The notes beneath the pieces are model-generated. The model searched no databases. It had not been told where the DNA came from and saw only the letters and a program-made list of their open reading frames with translations. A DNA stretch of 64,000 nucleotides. Origin: Flavobacterium sp. Root935. GTDB taxonomy: Bacteria > Bacteroidota > Bacteroidia > Flavobacteriales > Flavobacteriaceae. This document shows positions 41,656 to 51,818 of this stretch, piece by piece. The stretch's first letter is position 1, and each line of letters starts with the position of its first letter. The position numbers and the translations under genes were made by a program. The stretch lies in assembly GCF_001429295.1 (NCBI RefSeq), contig NZ_LMJL01000012.1, forward strand, positions 424,137 to 488,136, in the 5' to 3' direction.

Positions 41656-42216
41656 TTAAACATCCCCTAACATCTTCCTGATTTTTCCCTGAATAATCCA
41701 CACTGATGCTAACGGAAATGAAAACAGAATAAAATTACCCGAGATATCACTAAAATAAACCTTTTTTTCCAAATCTAATGTAGCTAAAAGCTTGGAAATA
41801 AAATAGCCATTATAAGCGAAAGATACTACCCCTATAAACTGAATAAAACCCATAAAACCAATTATGTTAATATTGGGACTCTCCCCGCTATCGATAAAAC
41901 TAAAAATATAAGCAACAAAAAAAATGAAATTAAAAACTGTAATTAAGTTTACTAATAAACTTATCTTAAAATTTATAAAATCAATTTTAAAATTATTATT
42001 TTTTTTATTATTATAAAGAAATCTTACAGCAGCATTTAACCAATAAAAATAAGGGAAACATAATAGCCAAAAGATAAAAAATAAAAAATAATACAACCGT
42101 TCATCTGAAACAGCTTGAACAATGTTCACAAGAGCAAGCTGCATTATTATAGGAGTTAATACTAAAAGTAAAAAAATCTTCCTAGTGCTTAGAGTTAAAA
42201 AATAATTTATATTCAT
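41656..42216 (-). CDS. Four-helix membrane protein, partner of the Rhs protein
   Basis: 186 residues with four likely membrane helices: IFLLLVLTPIIMQLALVNIV, YFLFFIFWLLCFPYFYWLNA, LLVNLITVFNFIFFVAYIFS and IIGFMGFIQFIGVVSFAYNG, plus a C-terminal amphipathic part ending in FPLASVWIIQGKIRKML. I do not know a named family, but the ending resembles one I have seen in Bacteroidota membrane proteins. Two bases separate it from the Rhs stop codon, the place where Rhs loci usually encode the cognate immunity protein, so that is the leading hypothesis. Confidence 0.7.
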   Translation of the reverse strand: MNINYFLTLSTRKIFLLLVLTPIIMQLALVNIVQAVSDERLYYFLFFIFWLLCFPYFYWLNAAVRFLYNNKKNNNFKIDFINFKISLLVNLITVFNFIFFVAYIFSFIDSGESPNINIIGFMGFIQFIGVVSFAYNGYFISKLLATLDLEKKVYFSDISGNFILFSFPLASVWIIQGKIRKMLGDV

Positions 42217-42218
42217 AT

Positions 42219-45200
42219 TTAAAAGTTAAATTTCCATCCTGCTTTAATATTAGCAAATCCTCCAATACCAATCCCTGCAGAGACCCCTGTGTCTAATCCA
42301 ATATAAATTTGGTTTCGATAAATATCATTTTGCACAGAATATTCAAATGAAAAACCAAATGCACTGAGTGCGATAGATTCAAATCTACTTTCACCAATAT
42401 TGTATTTAAAATCAACACCAAGTCCGTAACTTGCTGCAAATTCAAAAAAATGATTTTTATTATATGTATGATTTAATTGATTATTTTGATAGTCAAGTTT
42501 ATGACTAAATTCTCTATATTCTCCAATCCTTAAACCAAACACCTTATTAAATGGTGTAAAATCTACAAATGTACCAATTCTTGCTCCAGTTTCAGCTTCA
42601 AAATACTGATTTTTAGTAACCCACGAATCGTATAAAAAATCTGTAAGAGGTTTACGTTCCACTCCTGGCGGATCAATTTGATGCATTGCATGATTCAAAC
42701 CGCTAACGACTAGTCCTGTCGCAGCTCCCTGCCAAAAATTACCACCTGTTATCGCAGCTCCTAAACCACCAGAAACAGTTCCAAAAGCAATCATCCCAAT
42801 TGTATTATTTGCTCCAATTGCGCCACTTATCCCTTGATGTGAAAAAGTCTGTGTGACAAAACGCCCCTCTGTCAGATTAGCATTCGACTGAAAACTGGTT
42901 TCTGTTGTGGCTCCTCCCCTCCATACGCTTGATGCAATACTGCTTAAAGCACCAGCCGCAAAGCCGCTCCAGAATTTACCTCCAGAAATTGCAGTCATTG
43001 AACCTTGGAAAGTTCCATGCGCAGCTGCACTAAATGCAGCTTGTGAATAAAAATTGGTAAACATACTCGTGGCCGCACTTCCGATACCAAAAGTTACTGC
43101 CGAACTCGCAGCTCCAATAAATGTAGCCTTTACTAAACCTCCAACATTAAATGGAACGTCAGCAACTAATGCCGTAATTGTATAAGTCAACGCAGCGATA
43201 GCGGCACCGATTCCGACAGCAATTGCTAATTCATAAGATTCACCACTTGAATCAGTATACTTTAATGGATTATTAAGAACATAGGCGTACTTATTGTAAT
43301 TCTGCGTATTATAAGGTTCCTGCACGTAATTATCCGGCTGCAGGAATCGATGCAGTTTTGGGTCATACAAACGGCCGTTCATATGGATAATGCCGACACT
43401 CTGCAGATGCTCATGTCCGGTATAACCTCTGTCCAATACCGTTAAGCCTGAAAGTATATTCCCTGCCCCATCCTGTACTTTTACCACCGCACCCCAGGCA
43501 TCAAACAGTCTTTTCTCTACAACTGCACCGTTCTGGTCACTTACCGCAACAATAGTTCCCTGATAATCCCTGTGTAAATATAGATAATTCTGGGCAGTTC
43601 CGTCACTTTTTAACACGACAGGCGCACTGTAGCCGTCGCCTCCTATATAGGTCACAAATTCGATCCCACCAGTAGCGGTGTTATGCTTGATTTCCATGCT
43701 GCCGTCAGCTGAATAATGCTTGCGGTAAGTCCTCTGGAGTTTATCTTCTTGAAGACTTCCATAAAACATAGAACTTCTATCGTTACCGTCATTATAAGTG
43801 AAACTTATTTTATCTACTCCTGTTTCTTCTATTTGAACAGGACTTTTAAAGGTATTATAGGTCACATTTAACGCTCTGGCTGAAGTCGGCGCATCATTTG
43901 TTTTTCTTATTTGTACATCATCAAACCAAACGCTGCCTGATCCATTGTTATCCAGACGAATATTAAGTTTTTTAATATGGGCTGGAACAGTAACAGTTTT
44001 TTCCATTTTAATCCATTGATTCTTAACATCGGTAATAATATTATCAACCACGCTAAAATAACCTGTTTCTGTTGGTGTTTTCATAAACAACAGCATCTCC
44101 GCTTGGGGATTATCTGAATATACCCACGCTGAATATGTATATTGTGTATCAACTGCATTATCAATATTTATCCACTTATCGCCATGAACATACTGTTCAA
44201 TTGGTGTCGGGTTTTCAATTTTTAAAGATGTTTTACCTGTATGTGATTTTGTTGTATCGTAAACATATACTGATGTAACAGGGTGTCTAACAATACCAAA
44301 CCCCGAACCTTCCTCCATACTATCATTATAAATCCCTTCTCTATTGGTATAATAACCAGTGGCTTCCGGAGTTGGAACTATCGCTTTGTTTTGATACGTT
44401 TTAGATCCGTCGTATTCATACGTTCCTATATTATTCTGGGTAATTCTTCCTTTATCATCATAAGTTTGTGCAACTTGAATTCCAAGTCCGTCAGTATATT
44501 CCGTTAAGCGGTCAAGTCCGTCATATTTAAATGATTCATTTCTATTGAATAAACTATTGGTGCGGCTGTTTAAATTCCCTCTTTTTATTTCAAAATCGGT
44601 ATTAAGTGTCATTATATTGGTAACCGTAGGGCTGGTTTTATCATGCTTGATCTGTCTGACATAACCGTACTGGTCGTAAGTATTGGTGACAGCAATTCCG
44701 TTTCCTAACGTTCCTCCTGTAAGCTGTGCCCTCTCGTTTAATGAATTAACCTGCCATAAGACCTGCTGTGTCTCATCGTCGACAATCTGCCATGGAAAGC
44801 CGTTCTGGTAGATGTTTTTCACTGTTTTTGAGCTTGTCTTGCCCGATGCCGATGCTGTTGACGTTTCTTTCAGGATTCTTCCCTGCGTGTCAAATGCCAT
44901 CTCTTTAACAAAAACGGCATAAGGCGTGGTTTCCGTGGTTTTATATAATCTTTTTAAACTGTCATATTCATAAACATTTGTCGTGGATTTTCCCTCTATA
45001 TTATCTAGAAAAGTCGTACTGGTTATCTGGTTTAATGAGTTATATGCGTAAGTTGTTTTACTTTTTGTAAGAGTTCCTGAAATCGTTTTCTCGGTTGGTT
45101 TCCCTGCAGGGTCGTATACAAATGAAGTTGTGCCGTTTGGAGTGCTTTCTGTCAGCAGCTGCCCGAAAGCATCATAACTGTATGTGTATATTCCAGCACT

Positions 45201-48200
45201 CGGATCTGTTAATTTAATTTTATTTCCCCATCCGTCAATTACTATCTGGACTTTGTTGCCCTCATAATCAGACTCCTTTAACTGGCCGTTAGCAAAATAA
45301 GTAAAGTTTATTGTTCCTCCAGGGTCTGTAGTCTGTATCTTATTGCCTAAAGCATCTGCTGTGACAGTTGTAATCTTACCATCATCACTGCTGGTGGTTG
45401 TTACGCCTGAATAAGTAAAGGTCTGTATTTTTCCTGTAGGAGCTGTAATTTTTGTAGGTCTCATTAAAAAATCATACTCGTAGCTTGTCCATAAGCTTGG
45501 CGCAGAAAAATAGGCCTCGCTTTCTTTTTCTTTTCTGCCAAGACCATCATAAACAGTCTGTCTGGTTATCATCGTATTGACTGCAAATCCTTTTGCAGAG
45601 TTTTTAACCACTCTGCCCAGAACATCATATTCTGTAATCGTCTTTGCATCCAAGCTGTTTGTCGTCGTAACCGTATAGCCTCCCGTGCTTAGTTTGGCAT
45701 AGACATTTGTGGTGGTTATTGGTATGGCAGAAGAGCCTGTCACTGTCGAATAGGTCAGCTTGCCCCAGCCGTCATAGGTAAAGTCGCTGACAACCCCCAT
45801 ATAGTCTGTCGACTGGGTTACCTGCCCTAAATTATTATAGGTAAAATTAGTCACAAATCCCTGATGGTCTGTTTTCTTGATAACGAAGCGCTTGGCTGCA
45901 TCATACTCATCGGTAATTGTTCTGGGTGCCGGGGCTGGAGATGCTGTTGGAGCTGATACTGTTTTTGTAAGCAGATTACCAACATTATCATAAGTCATAT
46001 CTTCAACAATAGCATAGGTATTATGTCCCTTCTTCTCTGTTTTGACTAAATTAAATCCAGAGTAAGTATAGGCTTCTTCAGAAGTACGTGTGTCTCCTGA
46101 AGCATAGTTCTGTGCTGTTGAAACGATTTTTTTAGGTCTTCCAACATAATAATCAGCCCCTGCTCCTGTCGGGTTATTATCATACTCAGTATCAACTGCA
46201 TTACTCCCCTGAAGTGACGAACCGCTGTAATGCTTTGTTACGCTTCTAACTTCTAATCCATAATAATTGCCGCTGTCCACGCCGCCATCATATGAGTAAA
46301 CAGTCTCTGATTTGATGCCTGTTAAATGATCTTGAATTGTTTGTTTACTCAGTAAAACATTATAGACACCATTATTAGAATCTGTTGCACCTGCACTTGG
46401 CGCGGCTGCAGCTGTCGGTGATGCAGTAAATTTACTACCGTTAACTGCACTGGCTGTAAAGCCCGGCTGTAAAATAATCTGCGGCGCATTGTAATTAACT
46501 GCCAAATCATTACTGATAGACGATAAAGCTGTAATTTTATTTCCTGCTTTAAAGGTCTGGCCTGTTGTAACGGCATCTGTAATGATCAGATTATCTGGAA
46601 CAGAGATTGAAGATACTGCATCGCCCCCTCCTTTTACATAAGTTGTGAAGACATTGGTTTTTGTAGTCAGCAGATTAGTTGGGACATTGTCAAACACTGT
46701 AGATCCTGTAGTGCTTGTCCATGTAATGGTATTGGCTCCTCGCAGATTTGGATCATTATACTGAGTAGTCCATATTTTTGAATCAGATTCAGATAAGTAC
46801 CAGCTGCTTCGTGCAGTCCTTGTAAAGCCTACAGTTCCATAATTGAAATTCGAAACAAAGCCTCTGTATCTGAAATCCTGATATTTGGAAATTCCATTAA
46901 TTGTTGCAGTAAGCTTAGAAACCAGATAGCTGTCTGAATTTCTAATAATTTCAATATTAGGGTAATTAACTCCATTTTCTGAAGAATAAAAATCACTGGA
47001 GACAATTCCCAAACCTCCATTGAAAGCCACCATCGGTTTGTATTCGATCGTCTGTTTAATATTTCCGTTAGACTCGGTAACTGTAGCCAGCCTATTTTCA
47101 GTATCTACATTTTTATTGAACTGGTAATATTCAATTTTATTATAATGACCTCTAACAACAACTAAATCGGTATTAGCACCATCATATCTGTAATTGGAAG
47201 TTACCGGAATAGGAATATCTGGCGAATTTGAGAAAAGAACTCCTGAATTGTAACCTGATGTAAATCCAGCTGTTCCCACCTTTCCAATATTATTTACAAA
47301 ACCACTTACCTGCCATTCGGTGTCATGGTTATTAATTGTCCAGCTGTCTTTAAAGTATTTTCTCCAGACACGCACCAGATCTGACTTTCCGTCTTTATTA
47401 ATATCCATCGCATAATAATTGCTGAAATGTCTCTGCGTATTATATGTCGAACCGGTATCCGGCCAGTATTCTACTATGCTGTGAGATTCTTTAACAAAAA
47501 AACTTCCCCCTGCTGGATTTGGATTACTGTAATAAATATGCCAAACTGTTTGTCCTGAACCGCCTTCAGTGTCTGGCAACATAATATCTGTCTTTCCATC
47601 TCCATTGTAATCACCCAGCAGCATCTGTTTGGTTTTAGAATATTTATCTAAATTACCTTCACCTATAACTTCCAGAGCTATCCAAGGACTTACTGTCAAC
47701 TGTTTAAAACTTATTATTTTAAAAGTTTTATCTTCATTAATAACCAAAACATCTGACTTACCATCCCCATTAAAATCAGCCACATATCTCCATAGAGAAT
47801 TTAACAAACTTGTATTCAAATTTACAAACCCATTACTTGCTAGTTGAGTAGAGGCATTACTATCTAAATTCAGCCAGTAAGTATTTGACGCTACTGGATA
47901 AACCCCAGGATCACAATCACATACATTACCTTGATATTCGTCCCAATAACATCTCTCAGCGTAATGAACTGCACTTGTTTGCATATTGAATATTACTTCA
48001 CTAATTCCATCGCCATTAAAATCTCCTTCAATTAAGTCACTAACAGAATCAAATCCAACATTTCCACTGTTAAATTCATTTAAGTACACACTATAACCAC
48101 TATCGTTACTTTGACAAGTAAAACTTCCCGCTGTTCTCTGATTATTTATTTGTACTGTTTTAGTATAATAATTATTGAAAGATCCATTATTTAATTGATA

Positions 48201-49397
48201 ATATTTAAAATCAATTTTATTTAATTCAGAAATCGGAGTGATTACTGAATGAAATTGATTGATTTTGTTATTTGTTAAAGTTTTAGCTGTAAAAGAATAG
48301 TAATGAAGCGTCTGATTTGGTATCTGAATTGGCGCATTTCCTGTATCACCCTCAAACAATTTTGTAAAAATCTGACTATTAGCAACAAAATCCAACCTTC
48401 CATCTCCATCAAAGTCACCAGCCAAACTTATTCTATCAAATGCGAGGTTATTATTATAACTTTTCTCTGTTCTTTCCTGATTTGAAGGACTTGAAGCATA
48501 AGTGAATGTTACAGGATTTGATGCTTCAATCTGGCCGTTAATTTCCTGAATACTTTTGATACGTTCATAACCTAATGAAGTATCTGTATCATGCTGAATC
48601 TGATAATTTCTAAATAGGCTGTTATTGGAATATACCTGTACGCTTTCTAATATCTGAGAGGCGTAAACAGCTTGTCCCTTCATATAATCCCTTTCAATAC
48701 GTTTGGACAATCTATAAAGAAATGTAATTTTATTCTGCGCAGCTATTCCGGCTGCGTTATTGCCGCTAAAAGTTATGTTATCAATATAAAGCTGATTGGT
48801 ACCGTTATAGATAACTGTTTTATAATTGTAATCTATAAAATTACCGTTTACATCCTCATAATGTACAATGTACCAAGAATTTAAAGAAACTGAATTCTGA
48901 AGGCTTCCAGATCCTTTAGAACCGTACCAGCTTCTGGAGCCATCTGGAGCCGTTACTATAAAATACATCGTCGTCCCTTCAACCTTTAGCTCTATACGGG
49001 TGTTGCTTTTGTACTCCGTTTCGTAAGTGGATCCCGGTGCCCAGTATGTACCTGATTTTATTAAAAGACGCTGGCCGTCTAAAGCCAATTTGTCATTATC
49101 ATCAAAATCAACCCCGTCCACAAAACCGTCTATATCGCGTCTGGTAGCAATTCTGCTTATTGTTGAAATACTGTTAATGCTCCAGCCCTGTCCCGCTATG
49201 CCGCCTCTCACTCCGCTGCTGTAAACCAGATTTATTGCAGGAGCAACGTTCTTGATGCTAGGAGGGACAGCAATAGGAAGCGTATAGATTGCAGTTCCCG
49301 ATGATGATATCTGAAGTTCCCCTTTGGTATCGGCAAAATTCTGCGAATAGGAAGAAACTGAAAATAATAAAATAATGAAATAGTAAAATTGTTTCAT
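42219..49397 (-). CDS. SpvB/FG-GAP/Rhs giant secreted protein
   Basis: 2392 residues from the ATG at 49397 (MKQFYYFIILLFSVSSYSQ signal peptide); the TTG at 49403 is less likely. Domain order: SpvB-like N-terminus (about 25-120, TLPIAVPPSIKNVAPAINLV), an FG-GAP-like region with five DxDGDG/DxNGDG calcium loops (for example DFDGDGRLDF, DFNGDGKSDV), YD repeats of the Rhs type, a carbohydrate-binding-like segment (TYSAWVYSDNPQAEMLLFMK), the Rhs core end (RLYDPKLHRFLQPDNYVQEP, NPLKYTDSSGE), a Gly/Ala-rich hydrophobic stretch, and a tip of about 155 residues after HQIDPPGVERKPLTDF. SpvB and Rhs proteins form a shell that encloses a C-terminal toxin. The tip is rich in beta and aromatic residues and I do not recognise it. 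The small T9SS protein and the fibre array lie just upstream in the same operon. Confidence 0.9.
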   Translation of the reverse strand: MKQFYYFIILLFSVSSYSQNFADTKGELQISSSGTAIYTLPIAVPPSIKNVAPAINLVYSSGVRGGIAGQGWSINSISTISRIATRRDIDGFVDGVDFDDNDKLALDGQRLLIKSGTYWAPGSTYETEYKSNTRIELKVEGTTMYFIVTAPDGSRSWYGSKGSGSLQNSVSLNSWYIVHYEDVNGNFIDYNYKTVIYNGTNQLYIDNITFSGNNAAGIAAQNKITFLYRLSKRIERDYMKGQAVYASQILESVQVYSNNSLFRNYQIQHDTDTSLGYERIKSIQEINGQIEASNPVTFTYASSPSNQERTEKSYNNNLAFDRISLAGDFDGDGRLDFVANSQIFTKLFEGDTGNAPIQIPNQTLHYYSFTAKTLTNNKINQFHSVITPISELNKIDFKYYQLNNGSFNNYYTKTVQINNQRTAGSFTCQSNDSGYSVYLNEFNSGNVGFDSVSDLIEGDFNGDGISEVIFNMQTSAVHYAERCYWDEYQGNVCDCDPGVYPVASNTYWLNLDSNASTQLASNGFVNLNTSLLNSLWRYVADFNGDGKSDVLVINEDKTFKIISFKQLTVSPWIALEVIGEGNLDKYSKTKQMLLGDYNGDGKTDIMLPDTEGGSGQTVWHIYYSNPNPAGGSFFVKESHSIVEYWPDTGSTYNTQRHFSNYYAMDINKDGKSDLVRVWRKYFKDSWTINNHDTEWQVSGFVNNIGKVGTAGFTSGYNSGVLFSNSPDIPIPVTSNYRYDGANTDLVVVRGHYNKIEYYQFNKNVDTENRLATVTESNGNIKQTIEYKPMVAFNGGLGIVSSDFYSSENGVNYPNIEIIRNSDSYLVSKLTATINGISKYQDFRYRGFVSNFNYGTVGFTRTARSSWYLSESDSKIWTTQYNDPNLRGANTITWTSTTGSTVFDNVPTNLLTTKTNVFTTYVKGGGDAVSSISVPDNLIITDAVTTGQTFKAGNKITALSSISNDLAVNYNAPQIILQPGFTASAVNGSKFTASPTAAAAPSAGATDSNNGVYNVLLSKQTIQDHLTGIKSETVYSYDGGVDSGNYYGLEVRSVTKHYSGSSLQGSNAVDTEYDNNPTGAGADYYVGRPKKIVSTAQNYASGDTRTSEEAYTYSGFNLVKTEKKGHNTYAIVEDMTYDNVGNLLTKTVSAPTASPAPAPRTITDEYDAAKRFVIKKTDHQGFVTNFTYNNLGQVTQSTDYMGVVSDFTYDGWGKLTYSTVTGSSAIPITTTNVYAKLSTGGYTVTTTNSLDAKTITEYDVLGRVVKNSAKGFAVNTMITRQTVYDGLGRKEKESEAYFSAPSLWTSYEYDFLMRPTKITAPTGKIQTFTYSGVTTTSSDDGKITTVTADALGNKIQTTDPGGTINFTYFANGQLKESDYEGNKVQIVIDGWGNKIKLTDPSAGIYTYSYDAFGQLLTESTPNGTTSFVYDPAGKPTEKTISGTLTKSKTTYAYNSLNQITSTTFLDNIEGKSTTNVYEYDSLKRLYKTTETTPYAVFVKEMAFDTQGRILKETSTASASGKTSSKTVKNIYQNGFPWQIVDDETQQVLWQVNSLNERAQLTGGTLGNGIAVTNTYDQYGYVRQIKHDKTSPTVTNIMTLNTDFEIKRGNLNSRTNSLFNRNESFKYDGLDRLTEYTDGLGIQVAQTYDDKGRITQNNIGTYEYDGSKTYQNKAIVPTPEATGYYTNREGIYNDSMEEGSGFGIVRHPVTSVYVYDTTKSHTGKTSLKIENPTPIEQYVHGDKWINIDNAVDTQYTYSAWVYSDNPQAEMLLFMKTPTETGYFSVVDNIITDVKNQWIKMEKTVTVPAHIKKLNIRLDNNGSGSVWFDDVQIRKTNDAPTSARALNVTYNTFKSPVQIEETGVDKISFTYNDGNDRSSMFYGSLQEDKLQRTYRKHYSADGSMEIKHNTATGGIEFVTYIGGDGYSAPVVLKSDGTAQNYLYLHRDYQGTIVAVSDQNGAVVEKRLFDAWGAVVKVQDGAGNILSGLTVLDRGYTGHEHLQSVGIIHMNGRLYDPKLHRFLQPDNYVQEPYNTQNYNKYAYVLNNPLKYTDSSGESYELAIAVGIGAAIAALTYTITALVADVPFNVGGLVKATFIGAASSAVTFGIGSAATSMFTNFYSQAAFSAAAHGTFQGSMTAISGGKFWSGFAAGALSSIASSVWRGGATTETSFQSNANLTEGRFVTQTFSHQGISGAIGANNTIGMIAFGTVSGGLGAAITGGNFWQGAATGLVVSGLNHAMHQIDPPGVERKPLTDFLYDSWVTKNQYFEAETGARIGTFVDFTPFNKVFGLRIGEYREFSHKLDYQNNQLNHTYNKNHFFEFAASYGLGVDFKYNIGESRFESIALSAFGFSFEYSVQNDIYRNQIYIGLDTGVSAGIGIGGFANIKAGWKFNF

Positions 49398-49404
49398 ATT
49401 CAAT

Positions 49405-49860
49405 TTATTGCTTGATGATTTTAATTGTTTTCTGGTCGCCGTCTTTATAGCTAAGCACCACTAAATAAACCCCTCTCGGATATTCCCCAAAAGAAATAAT
49501 CTGATTATCGACGCTTTCCGTTCTTGAAAAAGTCTGAAGAATCTGGCCTGATATTCCATATACCGAAATAGAAGAAACCTTATTGTCATTTACCAGCTCC
49601 CATTTTAAGTATAGCTGTTCTTTTACTGGATTGGGATAATAAGATATAACATCTTCATTAGAGAATTTAAAAAGATCATCTTCTGTGACAGCTTCAATTT
49701 CTTTAACATCCTGCACTGATTTTCCAGCTGGGTTGCAGCCCGAAATGCATAAATTCCTTACGATCTGGTTCCCGGCCGAATCATAGCTGAAAGTGATTTT
49801 CTGCTGGGCATTTGCAAAAGCGCAAAACCCAAACAATAAAAGTGTAATTAGTTTTTTCAT
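49405..49860 (-). CDS. Small secreted protein with T9SS type A sorting domain
   Basis: 151 residues: signal peptide (MKKLITLLLFGFCAFANAQ), a short Rhs-like stretch (ITFSYDSAGNQIVRNLCISG, two Cys as CISGC), and a C-terminal sorting domain from residue ~75: YYPNPVKEQLYLKW, ISVYGISGQILQTFS, PRGVYLVVLSYKDGDQKTIK. Type A domains direct proteins through the type IX secretion system to the surface or outside. The gene overlaps the upstream fibre gene by four bases and precedes the Rhs gene by a few bases, so all three are co-expressed. It may serve as an anchor or an adaptor for the Rhs protein, which itself lacks a clear sorting domain. Confidence 0.88.
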   Translation of the reverse strand: MKKLITLLLFGFCAFANAQQKITFSYDSAGNQIVRNLCISGCNPAGKSVQDVKEIEAVTEDDLFKFSNEDVISYYPNPVKEQLYLKWELVNDNKVSSISVYGISGQILQTFSRTESVDNQIISFGEYPRGVYLVVLSYKDGDQKTIKIIKQ

Positions 49861-50867
49861 GGCTTGTTTTCAAGTTTTTCTAAACGTTTGTTTTGTTCCG
49901 ATATAATGTTTTTTAATTGTTGCGTTTTCTTATCCTGCTCAATCATATAAAGGGTAAGCTCTTCAATCTTCTGAAGCAGTTTCGAATTCATTTCTCCAAG
50001 ATTGATTCCGTTTTTCAAAACCTCCTCTTCACTTGGGATATTCTCCAAATGCCCTTTCTCTGCAATATGCTTTTCTACTTCTTGAAGTGTAGGTAGTGAA
50101 TAATCTTTTTTGAAAACAAAATCAGACCAGCCATTCATGTCTACTTTTACCTCTTTGGAATGGATTGTGCCGTTTACAGCTAATTTACAATCGGGAGATT
50201 TTGTTCCTATTCCAACATTTCCTCCTACTGGGGCGAGCAATAAATTTTGTTGATCTGTTCCTGGTTTAACACTTTGAATATATCCCGCTAAATACTGGTC
50301 GTCATAGCCAAAATACATGAATTGGTTTACTGTGGCACTCCTTAATTTGATAGTCCCTACTTCATATCCTGCCTGAGAAGAACCAATTATTTCCAATTTA
50401 GCAGTTGCATTATCGGTATTGATACCTAAATTTCCTTGAGAATTTATAGTTACAGCTTGTTTATCTGTTCCGTTTACCGAAAAAACATTAAATGACATTG
50501 CGTTATCCAATAATCGAATATAAGACCCTCCTCTTGCAGAATTTAATAAATGAATACCTCCATTAGTTGTATTGAAATTATGAACATTATTCCCAATACC
50601 TACACCTGTATATGTCCAACCAGGTTCACTGGCCCAAAGCATAAGATCGGCTTGACCACCTTCAGCTCCATTTCCAAAAGAATGGAGTAAAATTCTAGAA
50701 TCTCCATGACTGCCATAAACTTCCAATTTATTTGTTGGAGCATTTGTACCTATTCCTACAAAATTATTGCCTGATAATCCTTGAATTGCTCCGTTTGGCG
50801 TATATATCTGAGCATTTACAGCTGTTGCAAGGAGTGCAATAATGATCTGGGGTAATTTAATTCTCAT
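49857..50867 (-). CDS. Secreted fibre-like protein, paralog 4 of the array
   Basis: 336 residues with signal peptide (MRIKLPQIIIALLATAVNAQ) followed by IYTPNGAIQGLSGNNFVGIG, an opening it shares with the gene at 51819. The middle is beta-rich and variable. The last ~100 residues are the conserved foot of all paralogs: NGTIHSKEVKVDM, LPTLQEVEKHIAEKGHLENI, PSEEEVLKNGINLGEMNSKL, LQKIEELTLYMIEQDKKTQQ. The end is a coiled coil, as in trimeric tail fibres. No enzyme motif. I expect an extracellular or surface trimer. Confidence 0.82.
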   Translation of the reverse strand: MRIKLPQIIIALLATAVNAQIYTPNGAIQGLSGNNFVGIGTNAPTNKLEVYGSHGDSRILLHSFGNGAEGGQADLMLWASEPGWTYTGVGIGNNVHNFNTTNGGIHLLNSARGGSYIRLLDNAMSFNVFSVNGTDKQAVTINSQGNLGINTDNATAKLEIIGSSQAGYEVGTIKLRSATVNQFMYFGYDDQYLAGYIQSVKPGTDQQNLLLAPVGGNVGIGTKSPDCKLAVNGTIHSKEVKVDMNGWSDFVFKKDYSLPTLQEVEKHIAEKGHLENIPSEEEVLKNGINLGEMNSKLLQKIEELTLYMIEQDKKTQQLKNIISEQNKRLEKLENKP

Positions 50868-50874
50868 ATAATTT

Positions 50875-51813
50875 TTATTCTAATTTCTTTTCAATCTCTG
50901 AAAGCCTTTCAGACATATACTTATAGTTTTGGTTCTCCCTCTTTAATTCTTCTATTTTCTTATTCTGCCCAATCATATATAAAGTCAATTCTTCAATTTT
51001 CTGCAAAAGCTTGGCATTCATTTCTCCAAGATTTATTCCGTTCTTCAAAACTTCTTCTTCACTTGGAATATTCTCCAAATGCCCTTTCTCTGTAATATGT
51101 TTTTCAACTTCTTCAAGAGTTGGCAGACTGTATTCTTTTTTAAATACAAAATCAGACCAGCCGTTCATATCGACTTTTACTTCTTTAGAATGGATTGTTC
51201 CATTCACTGATAATTTTGAATCGGGATCAATTGTGCCAATACCAACATTTAGATTTTCATTAATTGATAAAGCAGGTATGAAAGAAGCATTATTGTCTTT
51301 CCAGCCAAGTCTTAGATATCTGTTATTTGATCCTCCAGCACCACTATTCGTTTTAATTTGAATTGCACCACTACTTGCGGGACCTGATATTGTGCTTATT
51401 TCTAAATCTTTTCCAATTATTAAATCTCCTGTTAAAATTTGATTTCCAACCAAAATTTGATTTCCGTTAAAGACATTAGCGCCTCTTGTAGCCACTTCAT
51501 TCCACTCAGAATTTGATGATACTGCACTTCCGGATGCAATTTTTCTAAAAAATAAACGATCGTTTGACGAATAAGATGAAGATAATTGTAATTGATAATT
51601 ATTACCATCATTAGAATGCCTTACCACAAATAAATGCTGCCATCCAAATGCTTGATCAGCATTCACTCCGCTTGCTAAATATCCTTGATAAGCTCCCGAT
51701 CTTAAAGGAACAGAAAAATCTGTAATTTCTAAAGCACGACCATCTGCAATTTGCTGTCCAAATGAAATGGCGGAAATTAAGAATAAGATTATTGTAATTG
51801 ATTTAAGTTTCAT
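50875..51813 (-). CDS. Secreted fibre-like protein, paralog 3 of the array
   Basis: 312 residues, signal peptide MKLKSITIILFLISAISFGQ. The middle part differs from the other copies (YLASGVNADQAFGWQHLFVV, a phage-tail-like beta region), while the foot is the same (NGTIHSKEVKVDM to LTLYMIGQNKKIEELKREN). Gaps to neighbours are five and seven bases, so the genes are translated from one mRNA. Confidence 0.82.
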   Translation of the reverse strand: MKLKSITIILFLISAISFGQQIADGRALEITDFSVPLRSGAYQGYLASGVNADQAFGWQHLFVVRHSNDGNNYQLQLSSSYSSNDRLFFRKIASGSAVSSNSEWNEVATRGANVFNGNQILVGNQILTGDLIIGKDLEISTISGPASSGAIQIKTNSGAGGSNNRYLRLGWKDNNASFIPALSINENLNVGIGTIDPDSKLSVNGTIHSKEVKVDMNGWSDFVFKKEYSLPTLEEVEKHITEKGHLENIPSEEEVLKNGINLGEMNAKLLQKIEELTLYMIGQNKKIEELKRENQNYKYMSERLSEIEKKLE

Positions 51814-51818
51814 AATAA

